Assembly (NCBI GenBank): GCA_026416095.1
Contig: JAOAFV010000048.1
Location: forward strand, 1 to 64,000
From: Bacteroidales bacterium
Lineage (GTDB): Bacteria; Bacteroidota; Bacteroidia; Bacteroidales; GWA2-32-17
Direction: 5' to 3'
Length of the DNA: 64,000 bases
Shown piece after piece: positions 38,887 to 49,360 of this stretch. The notes beneath the pieces are model-generated. The model saw only the letters and a list, made by a program, of their open reading frames with translations. It had not been told where the DNA came from and did no database searches. Positions within the stretch are counted from its first letter, which is position 1. Each line of letters starts with the position of its first letter. The position numbers and the translations under genes were made by a program.

Positions 38887-40036
38887 AGAAATATCTATTA
38901 AGCGTTTTCATCCTTGGATTTTCTCAGGAGCAATAAAAGAAATGTCTGATAATATTGAGGAAGGGGAACTTGTAAAAGTTTTCGACCATAATAAAAATTT
39001 TCTTGGCATTGGTTTTTATCAACCCGATTCTATTTCTGTTAAATTAATATCGTTTGAAGATGTTCCTATTAACGATGAATTTTGGGAGAAAAAAATTTGT
39101 GAAGCAATAAATTTAAGAGTTAATCTAGGGCTTTTTTCAAATCTCGATGTTACAAATGTTTTTAGATTAATTCATGCAGAAGGCGATAATATTCCAGGTT
39201 TGGTTGTCGATTATTATAATGGAATAATAGTTATACAATGCCATTCCGCTGGAATTTTTTTAAACAGATTTTTAATAGCAAAGTTACTTTTAAAAATTCT
39301 TGGAAATAAAGTAAACGCTATATATAATAAAAGTTCAGACACCTTACCTTTCAATTATAAGTACAAAGAAGACGATGGTTTTATATTCGGTAGTTATGAT
39401 GGTCTAATTGAAGTTAAAGAAAACAATAATAAATTCCTAATAGATTTTATAAACGGGCAGAAGACAGGTTTTTTTATAGATCAGCGCGAAAATCGTATTT
39501 TATTAACTAAGTTTGTAAAAAATAAAACAATTTTAAATTTGTTTAGTTATACAGGAGCTTTTGCAATATATGCTTCTAATGCAGGGTGCTTTAGTTGCAT
39601 TAATGTGGAAAGCTCAAAAAGTGCGCTTAAAATTGCTGAGCTAAACTCTAACTTAAATGGTTGTAGAAATATTATTAACTTTAACAATGATATAAAAGAT
39701 TTTTTTAAAAACAACAACGATAAATACGATATAATTATTGTCGACCCACCTGCATTTGCAAAACATATAAAAGATAAATCAAATGCTTTAAAAGGTTATA
39801 CTAAAATAAACAAAAAAGCTTTGAATTGTGTTAAAAAAGAAGGTATAATTTTCACTTTTAGCTGTTCTCAGGTAATTTCTTTAGAAGAATTCAAACAGGC
39901 AATTTTTATTGCTTCTGCTATTGCTAAAAAAGATGTATCAATAATATTCCAATTGTCTCAGCCACCCGATCATCCTGTAAATGTATTTTGTCCTGAAACT
40001 AATTATCTTAAAGGTCTTGTGTTATATGTAAAATGA
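38858..40036 (+). CDS. class I SAM-dependent rRNA methyltransferase (RlmI-like, PUA domain)
   Basis: IILKKNKEISIKRFHPWIFSGAI, ILNLFSYTGAFAIYAS, DIIIVDPPAFAK, FSCSQVISLEEF. Confidence 0.93.
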   Translation: MKEIILKKNKEISIKRFHPWIFSGAIKEMSDNIEEGELVKVFDHNKNFLGIGFYQPDSISVKLISFEDVPINDEFWEKKICEAINLRVNLGLFSNLDVTNVFRLIHAEGDNIPGLVVDYYNGIIVIQCHSAGIFLNRFLIAKLLLKILGNKVNAIYNKSSDTLPFNYKYKEDDGFIFGSYDGLIEVKENNNKFLIDFINGQKTGFFIDQRENRILLTKFVKNKTILNLFSYTGAFAIYASNAGCFSCINVESSKSALKIAELNSNLNGCRNIINFNNDIKDFFKNNNDKYDIIIVDPPAFAKHIKDKSNALKGYTKINKKALNCVKKEGIIFTFSCSQVISLEEFKQAIFIASAIAKKDVSIIFQLSQPPDHPVNVFCPETNYLKGLVLYVK

Positions 40037-40575
40037 GCCTATCTTTTATGAGATTTGTTACTTTAAGTAATAATCTTTATAATCAAAAAACAAAGAGATG
40101 TCTTAAATTCTGCGTAAAAATAAAATAAACCATTAAAAAAAATTAAAATATTTAAATGAGACTTTTTAATTTTAGTTAAAAAATCATTAAAAAAAAGAAT
40201 TTATTTATTTCATTTTTAGAAATTGAAGAAAAAGCCTAACCTTAGTATTGAACTTTGCCAATAAGCGAGTTGCACAATTCAAAATGATTAGTAGAATAAA
40301 TAAATTTACAATGGTTGTAAAAAAATAGATAAAATTGGTGTATAAATGCATTTAATTTCAAAAGTATTAGAAAGATTTATTAGAAAAGATAATAAAAAAG
40401 GTATTAGAAAGAATATTAACAGCATTGTTAAAAGGAGGTGTAAGAAAACTTAATATTGTCGATCTTATTTATATTAGCAAAGATATTCGTTTGGGGGTAG
40501 GTTGTTTTTGAGAGTTAGTTAAAAGTGCTACTATATGATCGATGCAGCCGCTAAGAAAAACATAGATTTTGCGAG

Positions 40576-41240
40576 TTAGATTAATGCCGAAAAGTCATTG
40601 GTAATATTTAAGCCTACCTTATAAATAAATATTGTATACAGTAAATCTTTTGGTTCATCGGAGTAGAAAATAAAAAAGCCTGAAATGTCTTTAATTTCGT
40701 TGGCATTTATTGCCACTGTTGTAAAAATAACAGTCGTTTTCGATTTGTTATCAACTTTAACATTGGGCTGATAAGCATCTATGTAAAGAACAATATAATA
40801 GTTTGGTTCAAGAAGTCCGAAACTTTTAGGTTTTGAAATCTTTGCAGATTTTGGTAGTAATAAGATCAATATGTTCTTGTTGTAAGGTAAGTTATAAGGT
40901 TTAAGGATTTTGGCAATTTCTGAGTAAAAATGGAATTAACAATATTATTTTGTAAAAAATTAATTAAGTCTGGTATCACATCGTGTTGGTATGGTTAAGG
41001 GATAATGTTATCTCAAAAGTCAGTGTCGTGTGTTCTTGGAGTCGACAGATAAAAATTTTCAATATTCATTGTTAAATTCTGTTATAAAAGCCATGTAAAT
41101 AATCTGAAAGTTCTTTTTGTAAATCGCGCTTCCTAATATTAATAATATCGTTTGAAACATATTCGTAAAGTGTTTTTAAAGCAACATTATTTCCTTTTTC
41201 TCATACAATTGTAATAATTACAAATTAACATTGCATCTAA
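40576..41240 (-). pseudogene. decayed ORF(s) of unknown family
   Basis: Minus-strand frame FYSEIAKILKPYNLPYNKNILILLLPKSAKISKPKSFGLLEPNYYIVLYIDAYQP... is cut upstream by a stop/frameshift; further fragments ALKTLYEYVSNDIINIRKRDLQKELSDYLHGFYNRI and MNIENFYLSTPRTHDTDF lie upstream in other frames. Confidence 0.4.
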
Positions 41241-41656
41241 AATTTTGTTATTTTTTTTTTTTATTTGTTTATTTTTTTAATAGTCTCACTTAAATTAAGA
41301 AAACTGAAAAAAGTGAAAAAGTAAATCAATCTTCACCTTCCGAATGTCTTTTTTAAACTTAACTTCTTATTTTCTTTTTACTTTTTATGATCATATACTA
41401 TTATTCCTCCAATAATTTTTTTTAAAATACATTTTTAAAATTATTGATTCTTTGCATAAAACTTTTTTAAACTAACCCAAATATATTTTTCTCTACTTTT
41501 TTGTAAAATTATTCTTAAGAAAATTATTTCTTAAATGGTTAGATTCTTTAAAAAATACATTTATGTTTGTTATCGAAATCTCATTCTAAACTTTGTCAAA
41601 AACTTACTTATTTATAACATACAACTAATAACTTTTAATTATTTTTACAGAAAAAA

Positions 41657-44600
41657 ATGAGCTTTGTTCATTTACATGTACATACACAGTATTCAATACT
41701 TGATGGGGCATCGTTTATCGATATTTTAATCAAGAGAGCTGCTGAATTAGAATTTCCTGCTATTGCAATAACAGATCATGGGAATTTATTTGGAGTAAAA
41801 GAATTTCTTAACGAGGTAAATAAACATAATAAAACCGAAGAAGAAAAAGCTAAAACAGATGCAAATTATAAACCCAAGTTACTAAAACCCATAATTGGGT
41901 GCGAAATGTATGTTGCTCCTCGATCAAGGTTCGAAAAAAATAAAGACGAAAAAAGTTATCATTTAATTGTACTTGCTAAAAATTTCACGGGTTATAAAAA
42001 TCTAATAAAACTTTCGTCGCTTTCATATTTAGAAGGATTTTATTCTCACCCACGCATCGATAAGGAGTTATTATTTTCACACAAAGAAGGCTTAATAATT
42101 CTTAGTGCATGTTTAGCAGGCGAAATTCCTTCATTAATCAAAAAAAACCTTAAAGCCGAAGCAAGAAAAGTTGTAAAGGAATTCAAAGAACAATTTGGCG
42201 AAGATTTTTATCTTGAACTCATGTATCATCCAACAACCGATCCAGAAGCCAATCAGGTTGTATATGTTGAACAGGAAAAGGTTAATAAAGAATTAATAAA
42301 AATTTCGAAAGAAATGAACGTTAAACTTGTAGCAACAAACGATGTACACTTTATATACCAAGATGATGCCATTATGCACGATTGTTTACTTGCTATTAAT
42401 ACAAACACGAATTTAAACGATAAAGACAGAATGCGTTATACGCGTCAAGAATGGCTAAAAAGTTACGACGAAATGAAATCTCTATTTTCTGATATTCCCG
42501 AAGCATTGAGCAATACAATAGAAATAGCAAACAAAGTAGAATTTTATAGCATTGATCATCCTCCAATTATGCCAGAATATCACATTCCCGAAGAATTTGC
42601 AACAGAAGAAGAGTACAGAAAAAAATTTAATGAACAACAACTTATAGCTGAATTTGATAAACAGAATTACGATAGATTTGGTTACGACAAAGCTATTAGA
42701 ATAAAACTTGAAGCTGATTACTTAGAAAAACTAGTATACGAAGGGTGTAAAGAACGATACGGAGAAAATATTAATGAAGAAATAAAAGAAAGAATAAGGT
42801 TTGAGCTTGACACAATAAAGAAAATGGGATACCCTGGCTATTTTTTAATTATAAACGATGTTATAAGCAATGCAAAAAAAATGGGAATTTTTGTTGGACC
42901 AGGAAGAGGCTCAGCTGCTGGTTCAGTTATATCGTATTGCTTAAAAATTACCGATATTGATCCAATAAAATATAACTTGCTTTTTGAAAGATTTCTTAAT
43001 CCAGAAAGAATTTCTTTACCCGATTTGGATATAGATTTCGATGAAGATGGAAGAGAAGAAATACTTAAATGGACAAAAGAAAAATATGGTAAAGATAAAG
43101 TTGCCAACATAATTACTTTTGGAAGAATGGCAACAAAAATGGCAATAAGAGATTTAGCAAGGATACACGGTCTTACTCCACGCGAAGCAGATAATTTGGC
43201 AAAATTAGTACCCGACGGACCTAACATGACTTTGAAAAAAGCTCTCGAAAATTCGCCAGAACTAAAACAGCTACTTGAAACTGGTAATGAAACAATAAAA
43301 AAAATTTTAAATCTAACAGAAAAGCTTGAAGGAAGTATTCGACAAAAAGGAGTTCACGCTTGTGGTATAATAATTTCAAGGGATCCCCTAATAGAACACA
43401 TTCCTCTATGTACTCATGGCATTGAAAGTGAGAATAAATCAACAAATCAAGATAATAGAATAATATTAACACAATATGATGGACATTACCTCGAAGAAGT
43501 AGGAATGCTAAAAATGGACTTCTTAGGAATAAAAACTTTATCGATAATCAAAGACACTATTCAACTTATTAAAAAAAGACATAACATAGATATAGATATA
43601 AACAATATTCCTCTCGACGATAAAAAAACTTACCAACTATTTTCTGAAGGTAAAACTATTGGCATATTTCAGTTTGAATCGGCAGGAATGAGAAAGTATT
43701 TGAAAGAGCTAAAACCCAACTGCTTTGAAGATTTAATTGCCATGAATGCCCTTTTTAGACCTGGCCCAATGAATTATATACCACACTATATAAACCGCAA
43801 ACACGGTAAAGAAAAAGTAGAATACCATTTACCAGTCATGGAAAAAGTTCTTAAAGAAACTTATGGAATTACAGTTTACCAGGAACAAGTAATGATTTTG
43901 TCGCAAATTCTAGCAGGTTTTACAAGAGGCGAAGCAGATACTCTTAGAAAAGCAATGGGGAAAAAACAAAAAAATGTGTTAGATTCTTTAAAAAATAAAT
44001 TTATTGAAGGATGTAAAAAAAATAATTATTCTGTCGACATATGTGAAAAAATATGGACCGATTGGGAAGCATTTGCAGAATATGCTTTTAATAAATCACA
44101 TTCTACTAGCTATGCATACCTTGCGTACCAAACTGCGTATCTTAAAACTCATTTTCCTGCCGAATTTATGGCTGCAACCCTTAGTAGAAATCTTAACGAT
44201 CGCAAAGAAATAACCAAGTTCATTGCTGAATGTCAACGAATGAATATAAAAGTACTGGGGCCTTGTGTGAACGAAAGTGATATAAATTTTTATGTAACTT
44301 CCGATAATGTAATACGTTTTGGCTTAGGTGGTATAAAAAATATTGGCGAAGGTGTTGCACAAAGCATTATTCAGGAAAGAATTAAAAATGGTCCTTTTAA
44401 GTCTATTTACGATTTTGCCGAACGACTCAACAATTCCATTGTAAATAAAAAGTGTTATGAAGCACTCGCTTATGCTGGTGCTTTCGACTGCTTTAAAGAT
44501 ATACAGCGTCACCAATACTTTTGTGGAGAAAGGCTGAGTTTTATCGAAGAACTTGTTAAATACAGTCAAAATGTACATAACGATAAACTTTTAGCTACTA

Positions 44601-45322
44601 ACTCCTTATTTGGCGACGAATATAAAGTGGAATATAAAAAACCTATACCTCCTAAGTGCCCTGAATGGAGTATTGTTGAAAAATTAAAATACGAACAAGA
44701 ATATACAGGTATGTTTCTCTCTTCTCATCCTCTTGATCCGTTTAAAACCGACATTAAGTTTTTAAATGTTATACAATTATCTGAACTTAATAATCCAGAT
44801 AATTTACTTAACAAAATTTTTAATTTTTGTGGGTATGTAAGCAAAGTTGAACAAAAAATTGCTAAAAATGGAAATCCATACCTAATTATTACCATCGAAG
44901 ATTACTCCGATTCTTTTAAAATGAATATTATTGGTAAAGAATATGAAGATTTTGCAAATTACTTTAAAGAAAATACTTGTTTAATTATTAAAGGTACTTA
45001 TCTTTTAGAAGATGGTTATCAAACCAAAAAACAACAACCACGATTAAAGATTTTAAAGGTTAGATTTTTAGCAGATATTCGTGCTGAATTTAAAAAAATA
45101 TATATCAATTTAAACATCGACAAAATAAACGAAGAATTTGTTGACAAACTAAGAGAGCTTTTTAATAAACATAAAGGCAAAACAGAAGTGTACTTCCGAA
45201 TATTCGATGAAAAAGAACCAGAAATGCAATTTGAAATGGTTTCGGTCGGAAAAAAAATTTTACTTGACAATGAAATAATTGAATTTTTACAAGAAGCTGA
45301 AGTTGAAATTAGCATCGATTAA
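41657..45322 (+). CDS. dnaE: DNA polymerase III subunit alpha
   Basis: FVHLHVHTQYSILDGA PHP start, GRGSAAGSVISYCLKITDIDPI, LPDLDIDFDEDGREEI, FNKSHSTSYAYLAYQTAYLKTHFPAEFMAA. Confidence 0.98.
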   Translation: MSFVHLHVHTQYSILDGASFIDILIKRAAELEFPAIAITDHGNLFGVKEFLNEVNKHNKTEEEKAKTDANYKPKLLKPIIGCEMYVAPRSRFEKNKDEKSYHLIVLAKNFTGYKNLIKLSSLSYLEGFYSHPRIDKELLFSHKEGLIILSACLAGEIPSLIKKNLKAEARKVVKEFKEQFGEDFYLELMYHPTTDPEANQVVYVEQEKVNKELIKISKEMNVKLVATNDVHFIYQDDAIMHDCLLAINTNTNLNDKDRMRYTRQEWLKSYDEMKSLFSDIPEALSNTIEIANKVEFYSIDHPPIMPEYHIPEEFATEEEYRKKFNEQQLIAEFDKQNYDRFGYDKAIRIKLEADYLEKLVYEGCKERYGENINEEIKERIRFELDTIKKMGYPGYFLIINDVISNAKKMGIFVGPGRGSAAGSVISYCLKITDIDPIKYNLLFERFLNPERISLPDLDIDFDEDGREEILKWTKEKYGKDKVANIITFGRMATKMAIRDLARIHGLTPREADNLAKLVPDGPNMTLKKALENSPELKQLLETGNETIKKILNLTEKLEGSIRQKGVHACGIIISRDPLIEHIPLCTHGIESENKSTNQDNRIILTQYDGHYLEEVGMLKMDFLGIKTLSIIKDTIQLIKKRHNIDIDINNIPLDDKKTYQLFSEGKTIGIFQFESAGMRKYLKELKPNCFEDLIAMNALFRPGPMNYIPHYINRKHGKEKVEYHLPVMEKVLKETYGITVYQEQVMILSQILAGFTRGEADTLRKAMGKKQKNVLDSLKNKFIEGCKKNNYSVDICEKIWTDWEAFAEYAFNKSHSTSYAYLAYQTAYLKTHFPAEFMAATLSRNLNDRKEITKFIAECQRMNIKVLGPCVNESDINFYVTSDNVIRFGLGGIKNIGEGVAQSIIQERIKNGPFKSIYDFAERLNNSIVNKKCYEALAYAGAFDCFKDIQRHQYFCGERLSFIEELVKYSQNVHNDKLLATNSLFGDEYKVEYKKPIPPKCPEWSIVEKLKYEQEYTGMFLSSHPLDPFKTDIKFLNVIQLSELNNPDNLLNKIFNFCGYVSKVEQKIAKNGNPYLIITIEDYSDSFKMNIIGKEYEDFANYFKENTCLIIKGTYLLEDGYQTKKQQPRLKILKVRFLADIRAEFKKIYINLNIDKINEEFVDKLRELFNKHKGKTEVYFRIFDEKEPEMQFEMVSVGKKILLDNEIIEFLQEAEVEISID

Positions 45323-45484
45323 ATTATTTAAAACTAAAATAATAATTTATCATTTTGTATGTACCTTACCAAGGGTTTCATTCATACGATTTATATATAC
45401 TTTAAAAAAATAAGTTATGTATTACCTTTGCTTGTATCGAAGTATGAAAATTTACAAAACAATAATAACAAAAGCTACGTTAAG

Positions 45485-45910
45485 TTATTCTTTAAAGCCT
45501 ACAAGTATAGATACACAACCACTTGGATTGATTGGCTCATTTGTAGTAGAAGGGGGAATTATTACTTGAACAATTAACTGCTGGGTTGCATTAGCATGAA
45601 AGTCCCAGTATTTAATATAATCATGATCTTTATTAGTAAAGATTAAATTACGTTGTGAATCTAATAATCTGAATTCAACATTACCTAATATATCCTGAGC
45701 ACAAACAAAAATTCTGTAATCTTGACCTTGATAAAAAGTTAAAAATAATTCCGCAACGTCCCCTTTATTTAAAACAGCCATATTAAGCTGCCCATTGTAG
45801 GTATAGGGTTTAATTTGAGAGACACAAAATTTTTTAGTAAAATTTTTACATTGCGAAAAAACATTTATTGCAAATAAAATAAACACAAAACATAGAATTT
45901 TTTTATTCAT
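45485..45910 (-). CDS. small secreted hypothetical protein
   Basis: Signal peptide MNKKILCFVFILFAINVFSQ; open frame. Confidence 0.65.
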   Translation of the reverse strand: MNKKILCFVFILFAINVFSQCKNFTKKFCVSQIKPYTYNGQLNMAVLNKGDVAELFLTFYQGQDYRIFVCAQDILGNVEFRLLDSQRNLIFTNKDHDYIKYWDFHANATQQLIVQVIIPPSTTNEPINPSGCVSILVGFKE

Positions 45911-45916
45911 ATACTT

Positions 45917-46801
45917 TTATATTTTTATTATTTCTTTTCTAAGTTCTTCCGCCAATTTTTTTATCTTCTCAAAAGTTTCTTTTGTTAAAATAACATTTAC
46001 TTCGCTATAAATAGTTGTAAGCTTATTAATAGAATCTGTTTCTACCCTGCCTCTTGTATATTCTATTTTTACCTCGTCATATACTTTTTTTAATCTTTCT
46101 AGTGGCTCTAAAAAAGATTGAAGAGTATTATCGTTCTTATATGATTTTATAAGCTCAATTAAATTATATAGCGAATGCTTCTGTTCTCCAATTCTATCAA
46201 TAATTTCTTTGTTCGAAGGATCATCATAATTTGCAATATGAGTTGAAATATAAAGAGATTCAATCCAACCACCCAAAATTACCAAAGTAGCCACATTTCC
46301 TCTACCGTTTTCTTTAAAATAATTATCGGCAATAGCATAAGTTTCAGCAATTATTTTTAAAAGAGAATCTTTATTATTAATATTCTTTTCCATTCGTGCA
46401 ATTGCTTTTGAACCCTGGTCTTGTGGAATCTCTAAGGCATCATATAGAATTTTTAGCGATGAAATATAATTTAAGGCTAGTTGAATTTGTTCAAATAAAC
46501 GAACATAAGATAAATCACTTCCATATAATCCTAACATAATTGCTTGCTGCGATGTAGAAGTATACTTATTTACCTCTGTGTATGGAAACAATAAGTCTTT
46601 TCTAAAGCTTACTCCGCTTCTTTGTATAACTTTCGACATCTCTAAAGGAGAAGGAACATTGTAAAAAATTTTCTTTACTTTATTTGTATGTGCTGTATCG
46701 TTAAAATACAATGTAGTATCAGTTTCTTCTTGTATTTCTGTTTGATTTTTATTGGCGCACGAAAATAATATTATTAATCCTACAAAAATATAAATTTTCA
46801 T
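45917..46801 (-). CDS. lipoprotein, hypothetical
   Basis: Start taken as MKIYIFVGLIILFSCANKNQ with lipobox Cys; upstream track residues overlap lspA. Confidence 0.7.
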   Translation of the reverse strand: MKIYIFVGLIILFSCANKNQTEIQEETDTTLYFNDTAHTNKVKKIFYNVPSPLEMSKVIQRSGVSFRKDLLFPYTEVNKYTSTSQQAIMLGLYGSDLSYVRLFEQIQLALNYISSLKILYDALEIPQDQGSKAIARMEKNINNKDSLLKIIAETYAIADNYFKENGRGNVATLVILGGWIESLYISTHIANYDDPSNKEIIDRIGEQKHSLYNLIELIKSYKNDNTLQSFLEPLERLKKVYDEVKIEYTRGRVETDSINKLTTIYSEVNVILTKETFEKIKKLAEELRKEIIKI

Positions 46802-46838
46802 AAAAAAAATTTTGCAATAGTAACAAAAATTTTTGACT

Positions 46839-47450
46839 TTATAAATTTTTAGGAAAAATTTTCTTATAAAAAAGAACAATCATAATAACTCCAATCGTTA
46901 CATACGAATCGGCTAAGTTAAATATTGGTTGAAAGAATATGAAGTTTACACCACCTATAAGTGGTACATCTTCGGGTATGTAAACTTTAAACAAAGGAAA
47001 ATATAGCATATCTACAACATTACCAAGCAGAAATGAAGAGTATCCGCCTTCTTCTGGTAAAAAAGTTGCAACTTTGCCCTCGCTACTCGAAAAAATTACA
47101 CCATAAAAAATACTATCTATTATATTTCCAATAGCACCTGCAACAATAAACGAAAAGGTAATTAGAGTAATCGAAGGATATTTTTTCTTAAAACAATACC
47201 ATAAATACCATATTAAACACGAAACAGCACAAATTCGTAAAAGTGTAAGTAGAATTTTAGCCCATGCTCCTTCGCCAAAAGTAAATCCAAGTGCCATTCC
47301 TTCATTTTCAGTAAAATGAATTCTAAACCAGTCGAATATTACATATTCCTCGCCTAAATAATAATTTAATTTTATATAAAACTTTAACATTTGATCTAAT
47401 GCAACAAGTAAGAAAATAAATATAATAATAAACGCTGGCTTTTTATTCAT
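46839..47450 (-). CDS. lspA: lipoprotein signal peptidase II
   Basis: FLLVALDQMLKFYIKLN, FTENEGMALGF, AGAIGNIIDSIFYGVI, FNLADSYVTIGV; true ATG 47450. Confidence 0.95.
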   Translation of the reverse strand: MNKKPAFIIIFIFLLVALDQMLKFYIKLNYYLGEEYVIFDWFRIHFTENEGMALGFTFGEGAWAKILLTLLRICAVSCLIWYLWYCFKKKYPSITLITFSFIVAGAIGNIIDSIFYGVIFSSSEGKVATFLPEEGGYSSFLLGNVVDMLYFPLFKVYIPEDVPLIGGVNFIFFQPIFNLADSYVTIGVIMIVLFYKKIFPKNL

Positions 47451-47462
47451 AAAAACTTTTTG

Positions 47463-47470
47463 CAAAAGTA
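47463..47470 (-). promoter_or_regulatory. putative -7 element TACTTTTG
   Basis: TAnnTTTG match 12 nt before lspA ATG (47450). Confidence 0.45.
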
Positions 47471-47476
47471 GTAAAA

Positions 47477-49360
47477 TTAGTCTATTTTTACAGCAATAAC
47501 AGCAATTTTTCTTTCTTTCGACGCTTTAGGGCTATATACCGACTCTCTTTTATCATAAAGATTGTCGCTTACTCCTTGGGCAACCATATTCTCGCCAAAT
47601 GCTTCTCTTTTAATAATTAGCTTACCTGTGTCTATAAATGTAGAAAAGTAGTAATTATTATATTTTCTTATAAAATTTTCGAAACTTTTTATTCTTCGTT
47701 TAGATAAGTTTAAATTATAATCCGATGTATTTAAAGGGCTTGCATAGCCTTTTATTGTGATTTCAATAGTTCTTCCCGATTCTAAAAGAGATTTAAGTAA
47801 CGACAAAAATTCGATAAGCTTATAATAATTTTTTTCAACCTCTTCGTTGAAGAAACTCATTACTTCCCATATAGCATTTTCATACTCTTGCTTTTTAAGC
47901 CCTTTACTATATTCTCTTACAAATTCCTCTTTTTTTTGTATATATCGTTCATATAATTCATCGTAAGAGTAATTTGTAGTTGTATCCCATGTTTTGGGAT
48001 TAGGTTCATCGTTATCAAAATATAAAATAATCGGAATAAGTGATTCTGCATATTTTATTTCTTTTTTAAATTGCATAGTATCTTTCTTACGGCTACCAGG
48101 TATCTTATAAAGATCGTTGCAACAAATATCAGATAAATTTTTATTTCGGTTCGAAGCAAAATAAAATGAGCTGTCTCTATAGTATTTATTAAAAAAAACC
48201 TCATCAAAGTTAGTATTCAAAGGATAACCTAAATTTATTGGGTCCGACAGCTTATTAATACTACCATACGCTTTAAAAATATCGTACCCTCCCATATTTA
48301 AAAACATCTGACTACTAAAATAAAGACAATTTTCTTCATAATCATAAAACGGACAACACTCATTCATGTATGAATTTATTTTCGAAAGATTAAATGGTTT
48401 CGCTAATGGCGAAATATCTTCGTTTACTTTTATTGCCCATAAATCGAGCATGCCTTTCCCTCCCTCAGAAGAAGTGGCATAAATCAAATATAAAGCTGTA
48501 TCGGATTCCAACAAAAAAGGGGTTGTGGTTGTTTTACCGGGAACATTAATAATATTATCGAGCATTTCAGGATAGCTCCATTTATTGTTTACCTTTTTCG
48601 ATTTATATAATTTACAAAAATATTCTCCGTTCCGATAACTGCATATAGAAACAATAAGCAAATCGTTTTTTCTATTTATTGCAAAACTTGAAATATGCTT
48701 ACCAACAATTAAAGAAGAATCAACATATATACGTTTTTCTTTTATATCATAAAAAAAAATTTTTGAATAGAAGTTTATTGTATCCTCGTTTTCTAATGGC
48801 TTATAGGAAGTAAATATTAAAGTTGAATCATTTAATTGCATGCATTGAAATTCACTGTACTTACTATTTAAATCATCGCATTTTATAATATTAAAATTTT
48901 TAGGCTCAAATTGCATAAATAAAGCTCTTTCGCAAGATACTATTTCGTGTATTGACTTCTTAACCTTATAATCTTTTTTTTGTGAGTTAAGCGAAGCATA
49001 TTTCTTAAAAAACAATTGAGCTTTCTGATAATTACCCAACATTTTATTTACTTCGGCATACCAGAAAATAACATCGGGATACTTTTTAGTACCATTGTTT
49101 TCTATTACATATTTATACCATTTTTCAGATAAAACATATAATTTACATAGTCTTGCTGCTTCGGCCAATTTATATGCAATATGAATATTTGGCTGAACTT
49201 CTGCAGCCTTTTTGTAGCATTCCAAAGCAGCATAGTAATTATTGTTGTTAAAATATTTTTCGCCACATCTAAAATATCTTTTCCATTGAGCAGAATTAAT
49301 AGAATAGAATATTAAAAAAATTAGTAATAATGTTAATATTTTTACAAAATTGTTGGACAT
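47477..49360 (-). CDS. TPR / PD40-like propeller / OmpA C-terminal domain protein (PorE-like T9SS-associated)
   Basis: TPR NYYAALECYKKAAEVQP, propeller MGGYDIFKAYGS, OmpA-like IEITIKGYASPLNTSDYNLNLSKRRIKSFENFI. Confidence 0.82.
   Translation of the reverse strand: MSNNFVKILTLLLIFLIFYSINSAQWKRYFRCGEKYFNNNNYYAALECYKKAAEVQPNIHIAYKLAEAARLCKLYVLSEKWYKYVIENNGTKKYPDVIFWYAEVNKMLGNYQKAQLFFKKYASLNSQKKDYKVKKSIHEIVSCERALFMQFEPKNFNIIKCDDLNSKYSEFQCMQLNDSTLIFTSYKPLENEDTINFYSKIFFYDIKEKRIYVDSSLIVGKHISSFAINRKNDLLIVSICSYRNGEYFCKLYKSKKVNNKWSYPEMLDNIINVPGKTTTTPFLLESDTALYLIYATSSEGGKGMLDLWAIKVNEDISPLAKPFNLSKINSYMNECCPFYDYEENCLYFSSQMFLNMGGYDIFKAYGSINKLSDPINLGYPLNTNFDEVFFNKYYRDSSFYFASNRNKNLSDICCNDLYKIPGSRKKDTMQFKKEIKYAESLIPIILYFDNDEPNPKTWDTTTNYSYDELYERYIQKKEEFVREYSKGLKKQEYENAIWEVMSFFNEEVEKNYYKLIEFLSLLKSLLESGRTIEITIKGYASPLNTSDYNLNLSKRRIKSFENFIRKYNNYYFSTFIDTGKLIIKREAFGENMVAQGVSDNLYDKRESVYSPKASKERKIAVIAVKID

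Noticed and set aside
40431-40440. AAAGGAGGTG resembling a second strong Shine-Dalgarno, with downstream similarity to the 32261 leader
   Set aside because: In a local plus-strand reading it encodes K-G-G-V inside a decayed ORF (LLKGGVRKLNIVDLIYI) and no start codon follows at proper spacing
43221-45315. Minus-strand ORFs inside dnaE (43221-43472, 44324-44578, 45019-45315)
   Set aside because: Shadow ORFs of a clear dnaE gene
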